64,000 bases of DNA from Bacteroidota bacterium. GTDB lineage: Bacteria > Bacteroidota > Bacteroidia > B-17B0 > Aurantibacillaceae. The stretch is taken from assembly GCA_018267825.1 (NCBI GenBank), contig JAFDXR010000008.1, forward strand, positions 186,001-250,000, written 5' to 3'. Position 1 is the first letter of the stretch. Every line of letters starts with the position of its first letter. Shown piece by piece: positions 48,252 to 57,518 of this stretch. The notes under the pieces are model-generated. The model worked only from the letters and a program-made list of their open reading frames with translations, made no database searches and was not told the DNA's origin. Both the position numbers and the translations under genes were made by a program.

Positions 48252-50498
48252 TTAGCGCTTGCGACGGCCTTTGTTTTCCTTAAATTTCTCGCGACGGTCA
48301 GCTTTCTGACGGCCTGCTTCAAACTCAGAGGTTCCGGCAAATTCGAATTCAAGTTGTTTCTTCATCAGGTCAGCACGTTTCACAATAACCATGACGGCAT
48401 CACCCAGCGAATAAATCTTGCCTGTGCTACGACCCACGTAACGATAATTTTCCTCATCGAAAGTGTAGGTGTCGTCGCGCATTTCGCGGGCCTTGATCAT
48501 GCCTTCGCATTTATTCTCTATGATCTCCACATAGATTCCCCACTCCGTCACGCCGGTAATTGTGCCTTTGAATTCGAATCCGATCTTATCTTTCAGGAAT
48601 TCTACCTGTTTGTATTTCACGGATGCACGCTCAGCCTCCGCAGCAAGTTTCTCCATTTCACTGCTGTGCTTGCAAAGCAACTCCAGCTCATCGGCATTGA
48701 GGTAATGGCCATGCTGTAGTTTTGCCTCCAGCAAGCGATGTACCATTACATCCGGATAACGGCGTATGGGTGATGTGAAATGCGTGTAATACTGAAATCC
48801 AAGCCCGTAGTGCCCCACGTTGTGTGTGGTGTATATGGCCTTTGGCATGCTACGTACGGTGAGCAGTTCAATCATGCTGGCTTCTTTCTTGTCTTTTACA
48901 TCGACGAGCAATTTATTGATCGACTGGGCTGTTTTTTGTTTACTGCCAATGGCTACCGAATAGCCGAAACGCGATACAAAATTATTGAGTTCAATGAGTT
49001 TATCGTCTTTTGGCACATCGTGTATACGGTATACACAAACGTTTTCATCGGCTTCTTTTTTATTCTTTTTCCTGGCATGCTGTTGTTCCGCTTCAGCGCC
49101 TTCTTTTTTGCGACCAATAAACTCCGCCACTTTGCGGTTGGCCAGCAACATAAAGTCTTCGATGAGTTTATGTGCGTCTTTCTGTGTTTTGAAATAAACA
49201 CCGGTAGGTGCTCCGGTTTCATCCAGGTGAAACTTCACTTCGGCCTTATCAAAGAAAATAGAGCCATGGCGCGTACGCTCAGCGCGCAGCTTTTTAGCCA
49301 GCTTATCGAGTACGAGTATTTCATCTTTATAATCGCCTTCACCGGTTTCGATAACCTGCTGGGCCTCTTCGTAGGTAAAGCGGCGATCGCTGTAGATGAC
49401 TGTCTTTCCAAACCATTGACTTTTTACATTGGCATCGTCGTCGAGTTCGAATACAGCGCTGAAACAATATTTTTCTTCATGCGGACGAAGTGAGCAGGCA
49501 AAATTACTGAGCACTTCAGGCAACATCGGAATGGTGCGATCCACAAGGTATACAGATGTAGCACGGTTAACAGCTTCTCTATCAATGATGCTTCCCGGTC
49601 TGAGATAATGCGTTACATCGGCGATGTGCACACCCACTTCCCACAATCCGTTATCCAGCTTCTGAATAGACAATGCATCATCAAAATCCTTGGCATCCAC
49701 CGGGTCGATGGTGAATGTGGTTATTTTTCTGAAATCGCGGCGCTTCTGAATCTCGGCCGGGTTGATGGCTGTATCGAGTTTCTTGGCTGCGGTTTCTACT
49801 TCCGGTTCAAACTCCATCGGCAGGCCAAACTCCGCCATGATGGCGTGAATTTCGGTTTCATGTTCGCCGGGGTTTCCGAATACTTCTTTGACTATAGCCC
49901 TCGGGTTGTCGTCGCCCTGGCGCCAGTCGACTATCTCTACAAGCACTTTCTGCCCGTTTTCTGCACCATGAATATCTTCCAGTCGCACGAAAAAGTCGAC
50001 ATGAATTTTTGCATAATCCGGAATAACGAAAGCAAATTTCGGATTGATCTGGATGGTTCCCACGTAACTTTTTTTAGCGCGCTTGATCACCTCTACCACT
50101 TCGCCCTCTTTACGTGTACCGCCGCGCCGCGAGATAACATATATTTTCACCAGGTCGCCCTGTAAGGCATCTTTTGTTTTTCGGAAAGGTATAAATACGT
50201 CGTTTTCGTGTTCCGATACACTTACAAAGGCCGTGCCCTGTGTGGTAAAGTCGATGGTGCCGGTTAAATATTCACGCGTTTCTTTCACCGAATATTTTCC
50301 GCGTTCCACTTCATTTACAAAGCCTTGATTTTTTAAGGCCTCCAGGGTTTCGATGAGCATGAAGCGTTCGCTTTCGGTTTGTATTTCCATGGCAGCGCCC
50401 AGTTGCTTGTAATTAAAGGCTTTGCCGGTATTATGTTTTAAAAACGCCAGTACTTCTTCAAATAAATAGCGTTTCGGTTGTTTTTTCTTTTTAGACAT
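48252..50498 (-). CDS. rnr: Ribonuclease R
   Basis: 748 residues. Order: N-terminal HTH (FNYKQLGAAMEIQTESERFM), two cold-shock domains, the RNB catalytic domain with TIDPVDAKDFDDALSI (metal Asp cluster), IADVTHYLRPGSIID, and HFTSPIRRYPDVMVHRLL, an S1 domain (FEFKGTITGVTEWGIYVEII) and a basic tail (KFKENKGRRKR). It degrades structured RNA 3' to 5', including rRNA fragments and defective tRNA. Confidence 0.96.
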   Translation of the reverse strand: MSKKKKQPKRYLFEEVLAFLKHNTGKAFNYKQLGAAMEIQTESERFMLIETLEALKNQGFVNEVERGKYSVKETREYLTGTIDFTTQGTAFVSVSEHENDVFIPFRKTKDALQGDLVKIYVISRRGGTRKEGEVVEVIKRAKKSYVGTIQINPKFAFVIPDYAKIHVDFFVRLEDIHGAENGQKVLVEIVDWRQGDDNPRAIVKEVFGNPGEHETEIHAIMAEFGLPMEFEPEVETAAKKLDTAINPAEIQKRRDFRKITTFTIDPVDAKDFDDALSIQKLDNGLWEVGVHIADVTHYLRPGSIIDREAVNRATSVYLVDRTIPMLPEVLSNFACSLRPHEEKYCFSAVFELDDDANVKSQWFGKTVIYSDRRFTYEEAQQVIETGEGDYKDEILVLDKLAKKLRAERTRHGSIFFDKAEVKFHLDETGAPTGVYFKTQKDAHKLIEDFMLLANRKVAEFIGRKKEGAEAEQQHARKKNKKEADENVCVYRIHDVPKDDKLIELNNFVSRFGYSVAIGSKQKTAQSINKLLVDVKDKKEASMIELLTVRSMPKAIYTTHNVGHYGLGFQYYTHFTSPIRRYPDVMVHRLLEAKLQHGHYLNADELELLCKHSSEMEKLAAEAERASVKYKQVEFLKDKIGFEFKGTITGVTEWGIYVEIIENKCEGMIKAREMRDDTYTFDEENYRYVGRSTGKIYSLGDAVMVIVKRADLMKKQLEFEFAGTSEFEAGRQKADRREKFKENKGRRKR

Positions 50499-50584
50499 AG
50501 GTAATAATTAACAGGCAGAATCTGCCCATAACGAATTTAGTTAAATGTAAGGTTTTAAAAGGTGTCAAACAAGAACAGGACGGC

Positions 50585-51274
50585 TCACAAAAATATTTTA
50601 GCAATTAGGTTTTTGCGCGGGATAAATCCTATAACCCTTGAATCGACTGAATTACTCCGGTTGTCGCTCATCAGAAACATAAAGCCCTCCGGAACCCTTA
50701 CAGGGCCGAAATTATCTTCTGTAAATGTTCTATCGCCGGCACCAGGTTTAAATTGTTTAGCCGGAATGGTCTGCAGATCCATTATTCTTTTTCCCTTCAG
50801 TAATAACCCTGTTTTTTTCATTTCATTGTAAGATGCATTCACAATAGAACTGGTATCGGAGTATGGGAATACCTTTTCTTTCAGTGCCAGAAGACCAGGA
50901 GGTATAGCTCCGGTATTTACAGCAAAAAAATAACCGAGGTTCATCGTGTCGTCCGCGCATTTATCATTCACATAAAGGATGCCTTTTCTGATCTCCACTT
51001 TATCATTGGCCACGGCCACTATTCTGCTCAAAAAAACATCATCCAGTTTCATGACAATGCTAGCTGAGTCCGGAGTGCGGTAAGACACAACATCGCCTCT
51101 GCCCGCTTCTGCAAAACAACTGCCCATAATTTTTCTGTCGGCTCTTATTGTCGGCTCCATACTAACCGTAGCGGGGGTATAAAAAACAATCCAGTTTAAG
51201 GCTCTTGCCAGGAACCAGAGGGCAACCGGGCAAGTCATAATAACAACAATTATGATAACTGTCCTGCGTTTCAT
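50585..51274 (-). CDS. Signal peptidase I-like protein with a missing catalytic lysine
   Basis: 229 residues: one N-terminal membrane helix (TVIIIVVIMTCPVALWFLA), box B VSMEPTIRA with the nucleophile S38, box E FMFLMSDNRSNSVDSRVIGF. In box D the expected lysine (K-R-V/I) is Ser: VFLSRIVAVAND, S83-R84-I85. Type I signal peptidases use a Ser-Lys dyad; eukaryotic forms have His here. The protein may be inactive, use another base, or have a changed mechanism. It lies next to purN on the same strand with no gap; whether they are co-transcribed for any functional reason is unclear. Confidence 0.8.
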   Translation of the reverse strand: MKRRTVIIIVVIMTCPVALWFLARALNWIVFYTPATVSMEPTIRADRKIMGSCFAEAGRGDVVSYRTPDSASIVMKLDDVFLSRIVAVANDKVEIRKGILYVNDKCADDTMNLGYFFAVNTGAIPPGLLALKEKVFPYSDTSSIVNASYNEMKKTGLLLKGKRIMDLQTIPAKQFKPGAGDRTFTEDNFGPVRVPEGFMFLMSDNRSNSVDSRVIGFIPRKNLIAKIFL

Positions 51275-51838
51275 TTATAACAGCTTTTCAATTGCTTTCG
51301 GGAAATATTCGTGTTCGAGAGAACGTACTTTCTGAGAGAGGCTCTCCGGTGTATCGTGGCTTTCGACCGTGCAGCGGGCCTGCAGGATGATCTCGCCTTT
51401 ATCGTACTCTTCGTTCACAAAATGGATGGTAATACCACTCTCGGTTTCATGGTTCTGTATCACGGCTTCGTGTACCTTATGTCCATACATGCCTTTACCA
51501 CCGTATTTCGGTAACAGAGACGGGTGTATATTCACAATTTTTCCAGGAAATGCTTTCACCATGGCTTCCGGAATTTTCAGCAGAAATCCGGCCAGTATAA
51601 TCAAGTCTATTTTTTCTGTTTTTAAAAATTCAATGATCTGGTCTGTATATCCTTCGAGGGCCTGCTTGCTGATGATCTGCACATTTTTACGGAAAGCCTC
51701 TGCACGTGCTACAATGCCGGCATCATCGCGGTTGGTAATCACCAGTTTGATTTTGATACGCGGATCATTCTGGAAATACCGGAACAGGTTTTCGGCATTG
51801 GTACCCTCGCCCGAAGCGAATATAGCAGCATGAATCAT
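51275..51838 (-). CDS. purN: Phosphoribosylglycinamide formyltransferase
   Basis: 187 residues from ATG 51838, chosen because the fold starts IHAAIFASGEGTNAENLF with the phosphate loop. Other marks are DLIILAGFLLKIPEAMVKAF, NIHPSLLPKYGGKGMYGHKV (catalytic Asn-His) and SGITIHFVNEEYDKGEIILQ. It formylates GAR using 10-formyl-tetrahydrofolate, step three of purine synthesis. Confidence 0.95.
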   Translation of the reverse strand: MIHAAIFASGEGTNAENLFRYFQNDPRIKIKLVITNRDDAGIVARAEAFRKNVQIISKQALEGYTDQIIEFLKTEKIDLIILAGFLLKIPEAMVKAFPGKIVNIHPSLLPKYGGKGMYGHKVHEAVIQNHETESGITIHFVNEEYDKGEIILQARCTVESHDTPESLSQKVRSLEHEYFPKAIEKLL

Positions 51839-51945
51839 GAAGGCGCAAAGGTACGAAGTTTCAGCCACAGATTTTACGGATGGCTGCTGATTTTATCTTT
51901 CGGGGCAAAGCAGGTCCGTTCTCACTGTCATAGATATACCAAAAA

Positions 51946-51980
51946 AACAAAACACCCCGTGCAAGTGGGGTGTTTGTTTT
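51946..51980 (-). terminator. Terminator of the head-GIN gene
   Basis: ACACCCC and GGGGTGT (51952-51973); on the minus strand TTTTGTTTTTTTGG follows. Confidence 0.85.
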
Positions 51981-52028
51981 GTTTGAAGCGGATGTGTTGT
52001 TTATCGCTCATAAAAAGTTGCGGGCATA

Positions 52029-53453
52029 TCAGAATGGTATGACGCGTAATCCTACGGTAACAGGATATAGCTGTGGGCCCTTGCCGCTTTCAAACAATGG
52101 GGTCAGTGCATAATCCGCAAAGAATGTCCAGTTGGCATAACCGATGCTGGCATGTGCATTCACACGGATGGGATTTATATTATAACTGTCTTTACGGATG
52201 TTGCGGATTTCATCTCCGTTCATCGGGAATACCTGGCGGGTGCGCGATCCGAGCTTATAGCCCCCGATAACACCAACGGCTATATGGAAGGATTTATCCG
52301 GGTTTTTATTGGTGTTGAACTCGACCATCAATGGTACATTTACAAATGTTGATTTTAAACGGTTTTTGCGGTAATTGATTCCTGTTGTATCCAGTTTACC
52401 AGATGTATAACTACTATCGGCGTTTAAAGTGACAGGGTTACTGAATTCATATTGATTCCATTCGAAGCCGAGACCGGTAACAAGGTGTACATAATTTTTA
52501 TAGATCTTAAAGTCGCGCTCAAATGGATTTAACTGAAAGTTGAGTGATTTGGCATAATTCAGGCTCATGTAGTCTGAGCTTTTAGGCAGGTTCAGACTTC
52601 CGCCACTCGACATCCAGCCATTAAGTCCCATCGAAAAGCCCGCCCAGTGATGAAAATCATCGTCTTTATCACCTTCCTTCTCCGAATCCTTGTCGCCATC
52701 GATGATGATAAATTTCTTTTTCTTGAAATTGAATGTTGTCGAGTCGCGCCCATCAATACGTTTTTGCGAATCGTCGGCAGCCACCTTGGCAATGGTAGAA
52801 GACATGGAGGCTTCGACACCAACCTCTTTAGGATCCCCTTTAAACTTAATGGTACTCGCTCCTGTTGCGTTTGCATTTATTTTGTCGGAAGCAAATACTT
52901 TCACCGTAGAGGCTCCACCGGCAACAGCATTTACGGTGGTGGCATTGAGTTTATAGGCCTTAATGGTAGATGCGCCATTGGCATTGGTATAGAGCTTAGC
53001 TGTGGTACCGGCCAGATCGACCGTGGAAGCACCATTGGTAACCACATCAACAGCCCTGGTTTTTACCTCCATGCGCACCGTGCTGGCTCCTGTAACATCT
53101 ATATTCAGACTGTCGGCCATGACCGTATTGGTTGATAAGAGTTTGGAGGCGCCGTTACAAACTACCTGATTGAGTCCGTTTGACGCAATTTTTACGGTAT
53201 ACCCGTTTTTAGTGCTTCCTTTTGATTTAATAACAAGGGTTTCGCCATCGGATACAGTTACTACATTCGAAAGATCGTCGCTGTTGGCGAAAACTTTCAG
53301 GGATAAGGTATCGCTTTGAGTATACTCTACAGAAGCGGCTCCTGAAATATCCAGATGTTTAAAGGGTTTGATGTCCCTGGTTTCGGTACTGGTCTGCGCT
53401 TTAAAAGAAAAAGCGGCGAAGAGCAGGCCGGTTGTTATCATAATTGTTTTCAT
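52029..53453 (-). CDS. Head-GIN domain protein fused to an outer-membrane barrel
   Basis: 474 residues. Signal peptide (MITTGLLFAAFSFKAQ), then a head-GIN/DUF2807-type beta-helix (FKHLDISGAASVEYTQSDTL, repeating GAS/GAST units such as NGASTVDLAG and GGASTVKVFA up to about residue 210). An acidic spacer (DGDKDSEKEGDKDDD) leads to a C-terminal porin-like barrel (MSLNYAKSLNFQLNPFERDF ... WTFFADYALTPLFESGKGPQ, ending VIPF). The fusion of a repetitive stalk to a barrel suggests a surface or periplasm-facing structural role. Function unknown. Confidence 0.8.
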   Translation of the reverse strand: MKTIMITTGLLFAAFSFKAQTSTETRDIKPFKHLDISGAASVEYTQSDTLSLKVFANSDDLSNVVTVSDGETLVIKSKGSTKNGYTVKIASNGLNQVVCNGASKLLSTNTVMADSLNIDVTGASTVRMEVKTRAVDVVTNGASTVDLAGTTAKLYTNANGASTIKAYKLNATTVNAVAGGASTVKVFASDKINANATGASTIKFKGDPKEVGVEASMSSTIAKVAADDSQKRIDGRDSTTFNFKKKKFIIIDGDKDSEKEGDKDDDFHHWAGFSMGLNGWMSSGGSLNLPKSSDYMSLNYAKSLNFQLNPFERDFKIYKNYVHLVTGLGFEWNQYEFSNPVTLNADSSYTSGKLDTTGINYRKNRLKSTFVNVPLMVEFNTNKNPDKSFHIAVGVIGGYKLGSRTRQVFPMNGDEIRNIRKDSYNINPIRVNAHASIGYANWTFFADYALTPLFESGKGPQLYPVTVGLRVIPF

Positions 53454-53696
53454 CGGTCTTTTTATTTTTATGCCCGTTTAAGCCGGGGCTTATGTTTTTA
53501 AATTGTTGTTTTCAGCTGATTTTATACATAAGACGCAGCACGCTTTTTAAAAGTTACAGCGTTCCGAAAAAAATAATGAATCAGGGGGGTGAAAAGGTCT
53601 CCGGAGACCGGTATCAAAGGCTTTGGCAGGTATATAAACAAAAATTGCAGGCTTTGAGCCTGCAATCTTCCTATCGTTTTTCCAAAAAACCCTTAG
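53454..53696. other. Spacer with a terminator for the DUF2795 gene
   Basis: TTGCAGGC...GCCTGCAA (53645-53665) is a strong hairpin; on the minus strand a T run follows (TTTTTGTTT), so it terminates the gene at 53697. The remainder holds the promoter region of the head-GIN gene and no supported gene. Confidence 0.7.
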
Positions 53697-53918
53697 TTAA
53701 TACTCATCTTCATTAAAGAAGAAGTCGTCTTTCGTAGGGTAATCCGGCCAGATCTCCTCGATGGTTTCATAGGCCTCGCCTTCGTCTTCCATTTCCTGGA
53801 GGTTTTCAATCACTTCCATTGGTGCACCGGAACGAATTGCAAAGTCGATTAACTCATCTTTTGTCGCAGGCCAGGGGGCATCTTCCAACCACGATGCTAA
53901 CTCTAATGTCCAATACAT
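53697..53918 (-). CDS. DUF2795 family small acidic protein
   Basis: 73 residues, nearly full-length match to the family: YWTLELASWLEDAPWPATKD, ELIDFAIRSGAPMEVIENLQ, ending in an acidic tail (DDFFFNEDEY). It is a small helical protein of unknown function conserved across Bacteroidota; the form with aromatic and acidic tail is typical. Monocistronic, with its own terminator. Confidence 0.9.
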   Translation of the reverse strand: MYWTLELASWLEDAPWPATKDELIDFAIRSGAPMEVIENLQEMEDEGEAYETIEEIWPDYPTKDDFFFNEDEY

Positions 53919-54085
53919 AAACTATTCTTTTTAATGATGTAAACCGATATTTTTACTTTATCAGTCAACAAATTTTGTGCAAAAGAAAAAAAAATAATTG
54001 GATTATACTAAAGAATCAATTTAAAAGTTTGTGAATTTTGAGAATAATATTAAAATATTGAAAATCAATATGTTAATTTAGGTTG

Positions 54086-54943
54086 TCATATTTCAAAATC
54101 TTTCTCTACCAACCTGTTGTCTTTGGTTTCGAGTACCAGTTTATAATTCCCTTTCTGAAAGCCCCGAAGGGCCAGATTCACCGGGTAAGCCACCTCTGAA
54201 CCCGGAATCAGCCACTGACCCGTAATCTGACCCACTTTATGCCCACCGGCATCGAGCACATAAAAATAGCTGTATTCAGCCTGGGCCAGGTTATAGCGCA
54301 GGGTTGCCTTCAGTTTTAGGGGAATTTCCTGGATTTCGCCGGCAGATGTAACCCGGGCTCTTTTAAGCAGTGTAAACCATGGAAGCGGTTCTCCTTTAAC
54401 CCCTGCCACAAACTCCCGCAACGCTGCGGCCAGGGAGTCGTTGGCGTTGGTAATGTTGGAGGTGGGCTTGTTATTGCTGATGGCCCACACGGCATATTGT
54501 TCCGTATTTTCATCGGTCGGATGAGCATTCAGGTAAAGCGCCAGTTTCACCAGGTTGCTATCGGCCATTTTCCCTGTAGTGTAAGCAACCCCCTTTACCG
54601 GGCCTGATTTGTCGGCTTCGCAGCAATAGCCCTTAATATCGAACGTGATACTGCTTTTAGGACCTAACACCAGGAGCTGATCGCGGGTCACGAGAATATC
54701 CTGGTAATCGTTTTTACCGGCATTGGAATTGAAACGCCAGCCGGCAGGCAACATCAGGCACACAGAATCTTTTGCCAGGTTATTGATACTGTATTTAAGT
54801 GCCAGTCCACCAGCACAGGTGGCTTTGGCTGTGATCATTTTTTTATCCATGGCTTTCTGAAGAGAAACAAGCATTCTGGCATTGGCGCGGTAAGCGCACA
54901 ACCCGGTATTCAGGGCCAGTATCCATATCAACGACGCTTTCAT
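54086..54943 (-). CDS. Hypothetical secreted protein
   Basis: 285 residues with a signal peptide (LIWILALNTGLCAYRANA). The first 130 residues look like a beta domain (KATCAGGLALKYSINNLAKD, SSITFDIKGYCCEADKSGPV) with a CC pair; the last part (ATLRYNLAQAEYSYFYVLDA, YKLVLETKDNRLVEKDFEI) also looks like a beta sandwich resembling secretion-tail domains without the classic sorting motif. No named family recognised. Confidence 0.6.
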   Translation of the reverse strand: MKASLIWILALNTGLCAYRANARMLVSLQKAMDKKMITAKATCAGGLALKYSINNLAKDSVCLMLPAGWRFNSNAGKNDYQDILVTRDQLLVLGPKSSITFDIKGYCCEADKSGPVKGVAYTTGKMADSNLVKLALYLNAHPTDENTEQYAVWAISNNKPTSNITNANDSLAAALREFVAGVKGEPLPWFTLLKRARVTSAGEIQEIPLKLKATLRYNLAQAEYSYFYVLDAGGHKVGQITGQWLIPGSEVAYPVNLALRGFQKGNYKLVLETKDNRLVEKDFEI

Positions 54944-55109
54944 GATGAACGGTTTTGAAGTATAATAAAAAAGCCGGTTTGTCGTTACAATTTATTTTTT
55001 AAATAAAAAGCTTTTGGTATCTTGCTTGTTCGTTTTAGGACGCGGAATGCCACGAACCGTCACAAAAACTTTAACAGGCTACTGCAATACATAAAACACA
55101 CACAAACGT

Positions 55110-56384
55110 ATGGGAAGATTTACGGGCATTATCGGGATCATTGTCATTTTCGGAATCGCTATTCTATTATCCAATAACAGGCGTGCCATCAATGTACGTC
55201 TTGTACTGAGTGGCCTGGCTCTTCAGATCATTATTGCCTTGCTGGTGTTGAAGGTGCCTTTTATTACCGCATTTTTTGAAAAGCTCGGACGCGGCATGAG
55301 CAAAATTGAACACTTCGCCGCCCAGGGCGCTTCTTTCGTTTACGGAAATATCATGGTTGACACACACGATGGTGCCTCTCATTCGTTTGGTGCTCCGCAC
55401 ACCTTTGTATTTGCTTTCAGTGTGGCCTCCACCATTATCCTGGTGTGTGTGCTGGTAGCTATTCTTTATCATATCGGCCTCATGCAGCGGGTTATTTCGG
55501 TTATTGCCCGGATCATGAATTTTGTGATGCGTGTAAGCGGTGCTGAAGCACTGAGCAACGTAGCCAGTGCCTTTGTGGGGCAGGTAGAAGCCCAGGTGAT
55601 GATCCGCCCTTATCTGGGCACCATGACCCGCAGTGAACTCCTCTCGTCGATGGCCGGAAGTATGGCCTGTATTGCCGGCGGGATCCTGATCGTGTATGTA
55701 AATATGGGTGCTAAAGCCGAATACCTGCTTACGGCCAGCTTAATGGCTGCCCCTGCAGCATTGGTTATCTCAAAAATAATTTACCCGGAAACCGAAGAGC
55801 CTCAAACCAAAGGAAAAGTAAAGCTCGAAGTAAAGAGCCCCTATACCAACATTATTGATGCCATTTCGCATGGGGCCTCCGACGGTATGAAAATCGCTGT
55901 AAATGTAATTGCCATGCTGATCGGGTTTATTGCACTCATTGCTTTCATTAACTACCTGCTCGGCAAAGTGCATTTCACCTACCACGATGCGCATGGTGTG
56001 CTGCAGGCCACACCAACACTGTCTCTGGATTACCTCTTCGGAAAACTCTTTTATCCATTGGCCTGGGTGATGGGCGTCCCCGACCAGGATGTGCAGCAGG
56101 TAGCCACCCTTATGGGACAAAAATTAACCATCAATGAGTTTGTGGCTTTTGATACACTGACCCATAAACTGGCGGCTCCGCTGAGTGAAAAAGGCCTTGT
56201 GATCGCCAGTTTCGCGATCTGTGGTTTTGCCAATTTCAGTTCGGTAGGTATGCAGATCGGCGGGATCGGTGAACTTGCTCCTGAGCGTCGTAAAGATCTT
56301 GCCAAGCTTGGGTTCCGGGCACTGATCAGCGGAACGCTCGCCTCTTATTTATCAGCAACCATTGCAGGTATGTTAATCGCTTGA
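55110..56384 (+). CDS. Concentrative nucleoside transporter (CNT/NupC family)
   Basis: 424 residues with about ten helices in the three-part Nucleos_tra2 plan: N-terminal FAFSVASTIILVCVLVAILY, gate domain SGAEALSNVASAFVGQVEAQ, and LVIASFAICGFANFSSVGMQ with IGGIGELAPERRKDLAKLGF at the C-terminus. An insertion after helix 2 (MVDTHDGASHSFGAPHTFVF) is typical of Bacteroidota members. It imports nucleosides with Na+ or H+. The CHU_C gene overlaps its stop (TTGA). Confidence 0.93.
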   Translation: MGRFTGIIGIIVIFGIAILLSNNRRAINVRLVLSGLALQIIIALLVLKVPFITAFFEKLGRGMSKIEHFAAQGASFVYGNIMVDTHDGASHSFGAPHTFVFAFSVASTIILVCVLVAILYHIGLMQRVISVIARIMNFVMRVSGAEALSNVASAFVGQVEAQVMIRPYLGTMTRSELLSSMAGSMACIAGGILIVYVNMGAKAEYLLTASLMAAPAALVISKIIYPETEEPQTKGKVKLEVKSPYTNIIDAISHGASDGMKIAVNVIAMLIGFIALIAFINYLLGKVHFTYHDAHGVLQATPTLSLDYLFGKLFYPLAWVMGVPDQDVQQVATLMGQKLTINEFVAFDTLTHKLAAPLSEKGLVIASFAICGFANFSSVGMQIGGIGELAPERRKDLAKLGFRALISGTLASYLSATIAGMLIA

Positions 56385-57430
56385 AAACCTTTTTAGTCAT
56401 AATCTCCCTCTTCGTTTCTTCTGTGCAGTTTGCGCAGCTGGTAGCCAATGCCGGAAACGATCAGACCCAGTGTCCGAATATTCCTGTTGTTATTGGTGGC
56501 TCACCGGCCGCCTCCGGTGGCTCTCCGCCCTATTCGTATTCCTGGCAACCATCTTCGGGGTTAAACTCTTCGAGTATTGCCAATCCATCAGCCAATGTTA
56601 CAGGCTGGGTACATTACGTGCTCACGGTTACCGATAAAACCGGAGCAACAGCTACCGACGATATGTGGATGAATGTAGACGATATGATTAATTACGATGC
56701 CGGTACCGATACCGGTTATTGTTTTGGTCAGCAGAACGGACCTACAATCGGAAACCCCAATAACAGCAATGCTTCGCACACCTTCAGCTGGCTGCCTGTA
56801 ACGGGGCTCGACGACCCTACGTCGCCACACCCGGTTGCCACACCATCTACCACCACCATTTATACCGTACAGATTTCGAAAAACGGCGGCGGATGCCCGA
56901 GTAAATTTTCGACCATCCGTGTTACACCCTGGATTCCTCCATACGTAGATGCAGGCCCTGACACAACAATCGACGAAGGCCAGACGATTACGTTGAGTGG
57001 ATCGGCCTCAACCATTATCTGGTGGACACCGGGCTACAATATTAAATATGCCAATACGGAAACCCCGGATGTATGGCCAACCACAACAACCGTATATCAC
57101 ATCTCCTCCGAAGATTCGCACCATTGCTATGGCGCCGACACCGTGGTGGTAACTGTGCGGCCCGGCGACAAACTCTTTTTCTACAGTGCCTTTACCCCGA
57201 ATGGTGATGGCGACAATGATATATTCTATATCGGAAACGTTGAGAAATTCCCGGACAATGTGCTCAAGATATACAACCGCTACGGGAAAGTGGTTTTCTC
57301 GGCGAACAATTATGCCAATACCTGGGATGGTTCTTACCTGAGCAGCCCGGTTCCGACCGGTACGTATTTCTACACTTTCGATGATGGTAAAGGGCAGCAG
57401 TATAAGGGAACGGTTACCATTATGCGCTAG
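56381..57430 (+). CDS. Secreted protein with type B T9SS tail (CHU_C)
   Basis: 349 residues from a TTG that overlaps the nupC stop (TTGA), so translation is probably by coupling. Signal peptide FLVIISLFVSSVQFAQ. Three Ig/PKD-like repeats (NAGNDQTQCPNIPVVIGG, YDAGTDTGYCFGQQNGPTIG, DAGPDTTIDEGQTITLSG) lead to a gliding-motility-type C-terminal domain (FFYSAFTPNGDGDNDIFYIG, NRYGKVVFSANNYANTWDG ... GTYFYTF). It is exported across the outer membrane and probably surface bound through the polysaccharide linkage of type B cargo. Its function as an adhesin is inferred. Confidence 0.87.
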   Translation: MKTFLVIISLFVSSVQFAQLVANAGNDQTQCPNIPVVIGGSPAASGGSPPYSYSWQPSSGLNSSSIANPSANVTGWVHYVLTVTDKTGATATDDMWMNVDDMINYDAGTDTGYCFGQQNGPTIGNPNNSNASHTFSWLPVTGLDDPTSPHPVATPSTTTIYTVQISKNGGGCPSKFSTIRVTPWIPPYVDAGPDTTIDEGQTITLSGSASTIIWWTPGYNIKYANTETPDVWPTTTTVYHISSEDSHHCYGADTVVVTVRPGDKLFFYSAFTPNGDGDNDIFYIGNVEKFPDNVLKIYNRYGKVVFSANNYANTWDGSYLSSPVPTGTYFYTFDDGKGQQYKGTVTIMR

Positions 57431-57494
57431 TACTCATGATAAATAAATCTGCGGTTTGTTGATTATTTCTTAATTACCAAATCAAAAAAATGAT

Positions 57495-57502
57495 GTATGT
57501 TT
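57495..57502 (+). promoter_or_regulatory. -7 element of the DEAH helicase gene
   Basis: TATGTTTG fits TANNTTTG, 16 bases ahead of the chosen ATG. Confidence 0.5.
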
Positions 57503-57518
57503 GACGGTTGCCTTTTTT

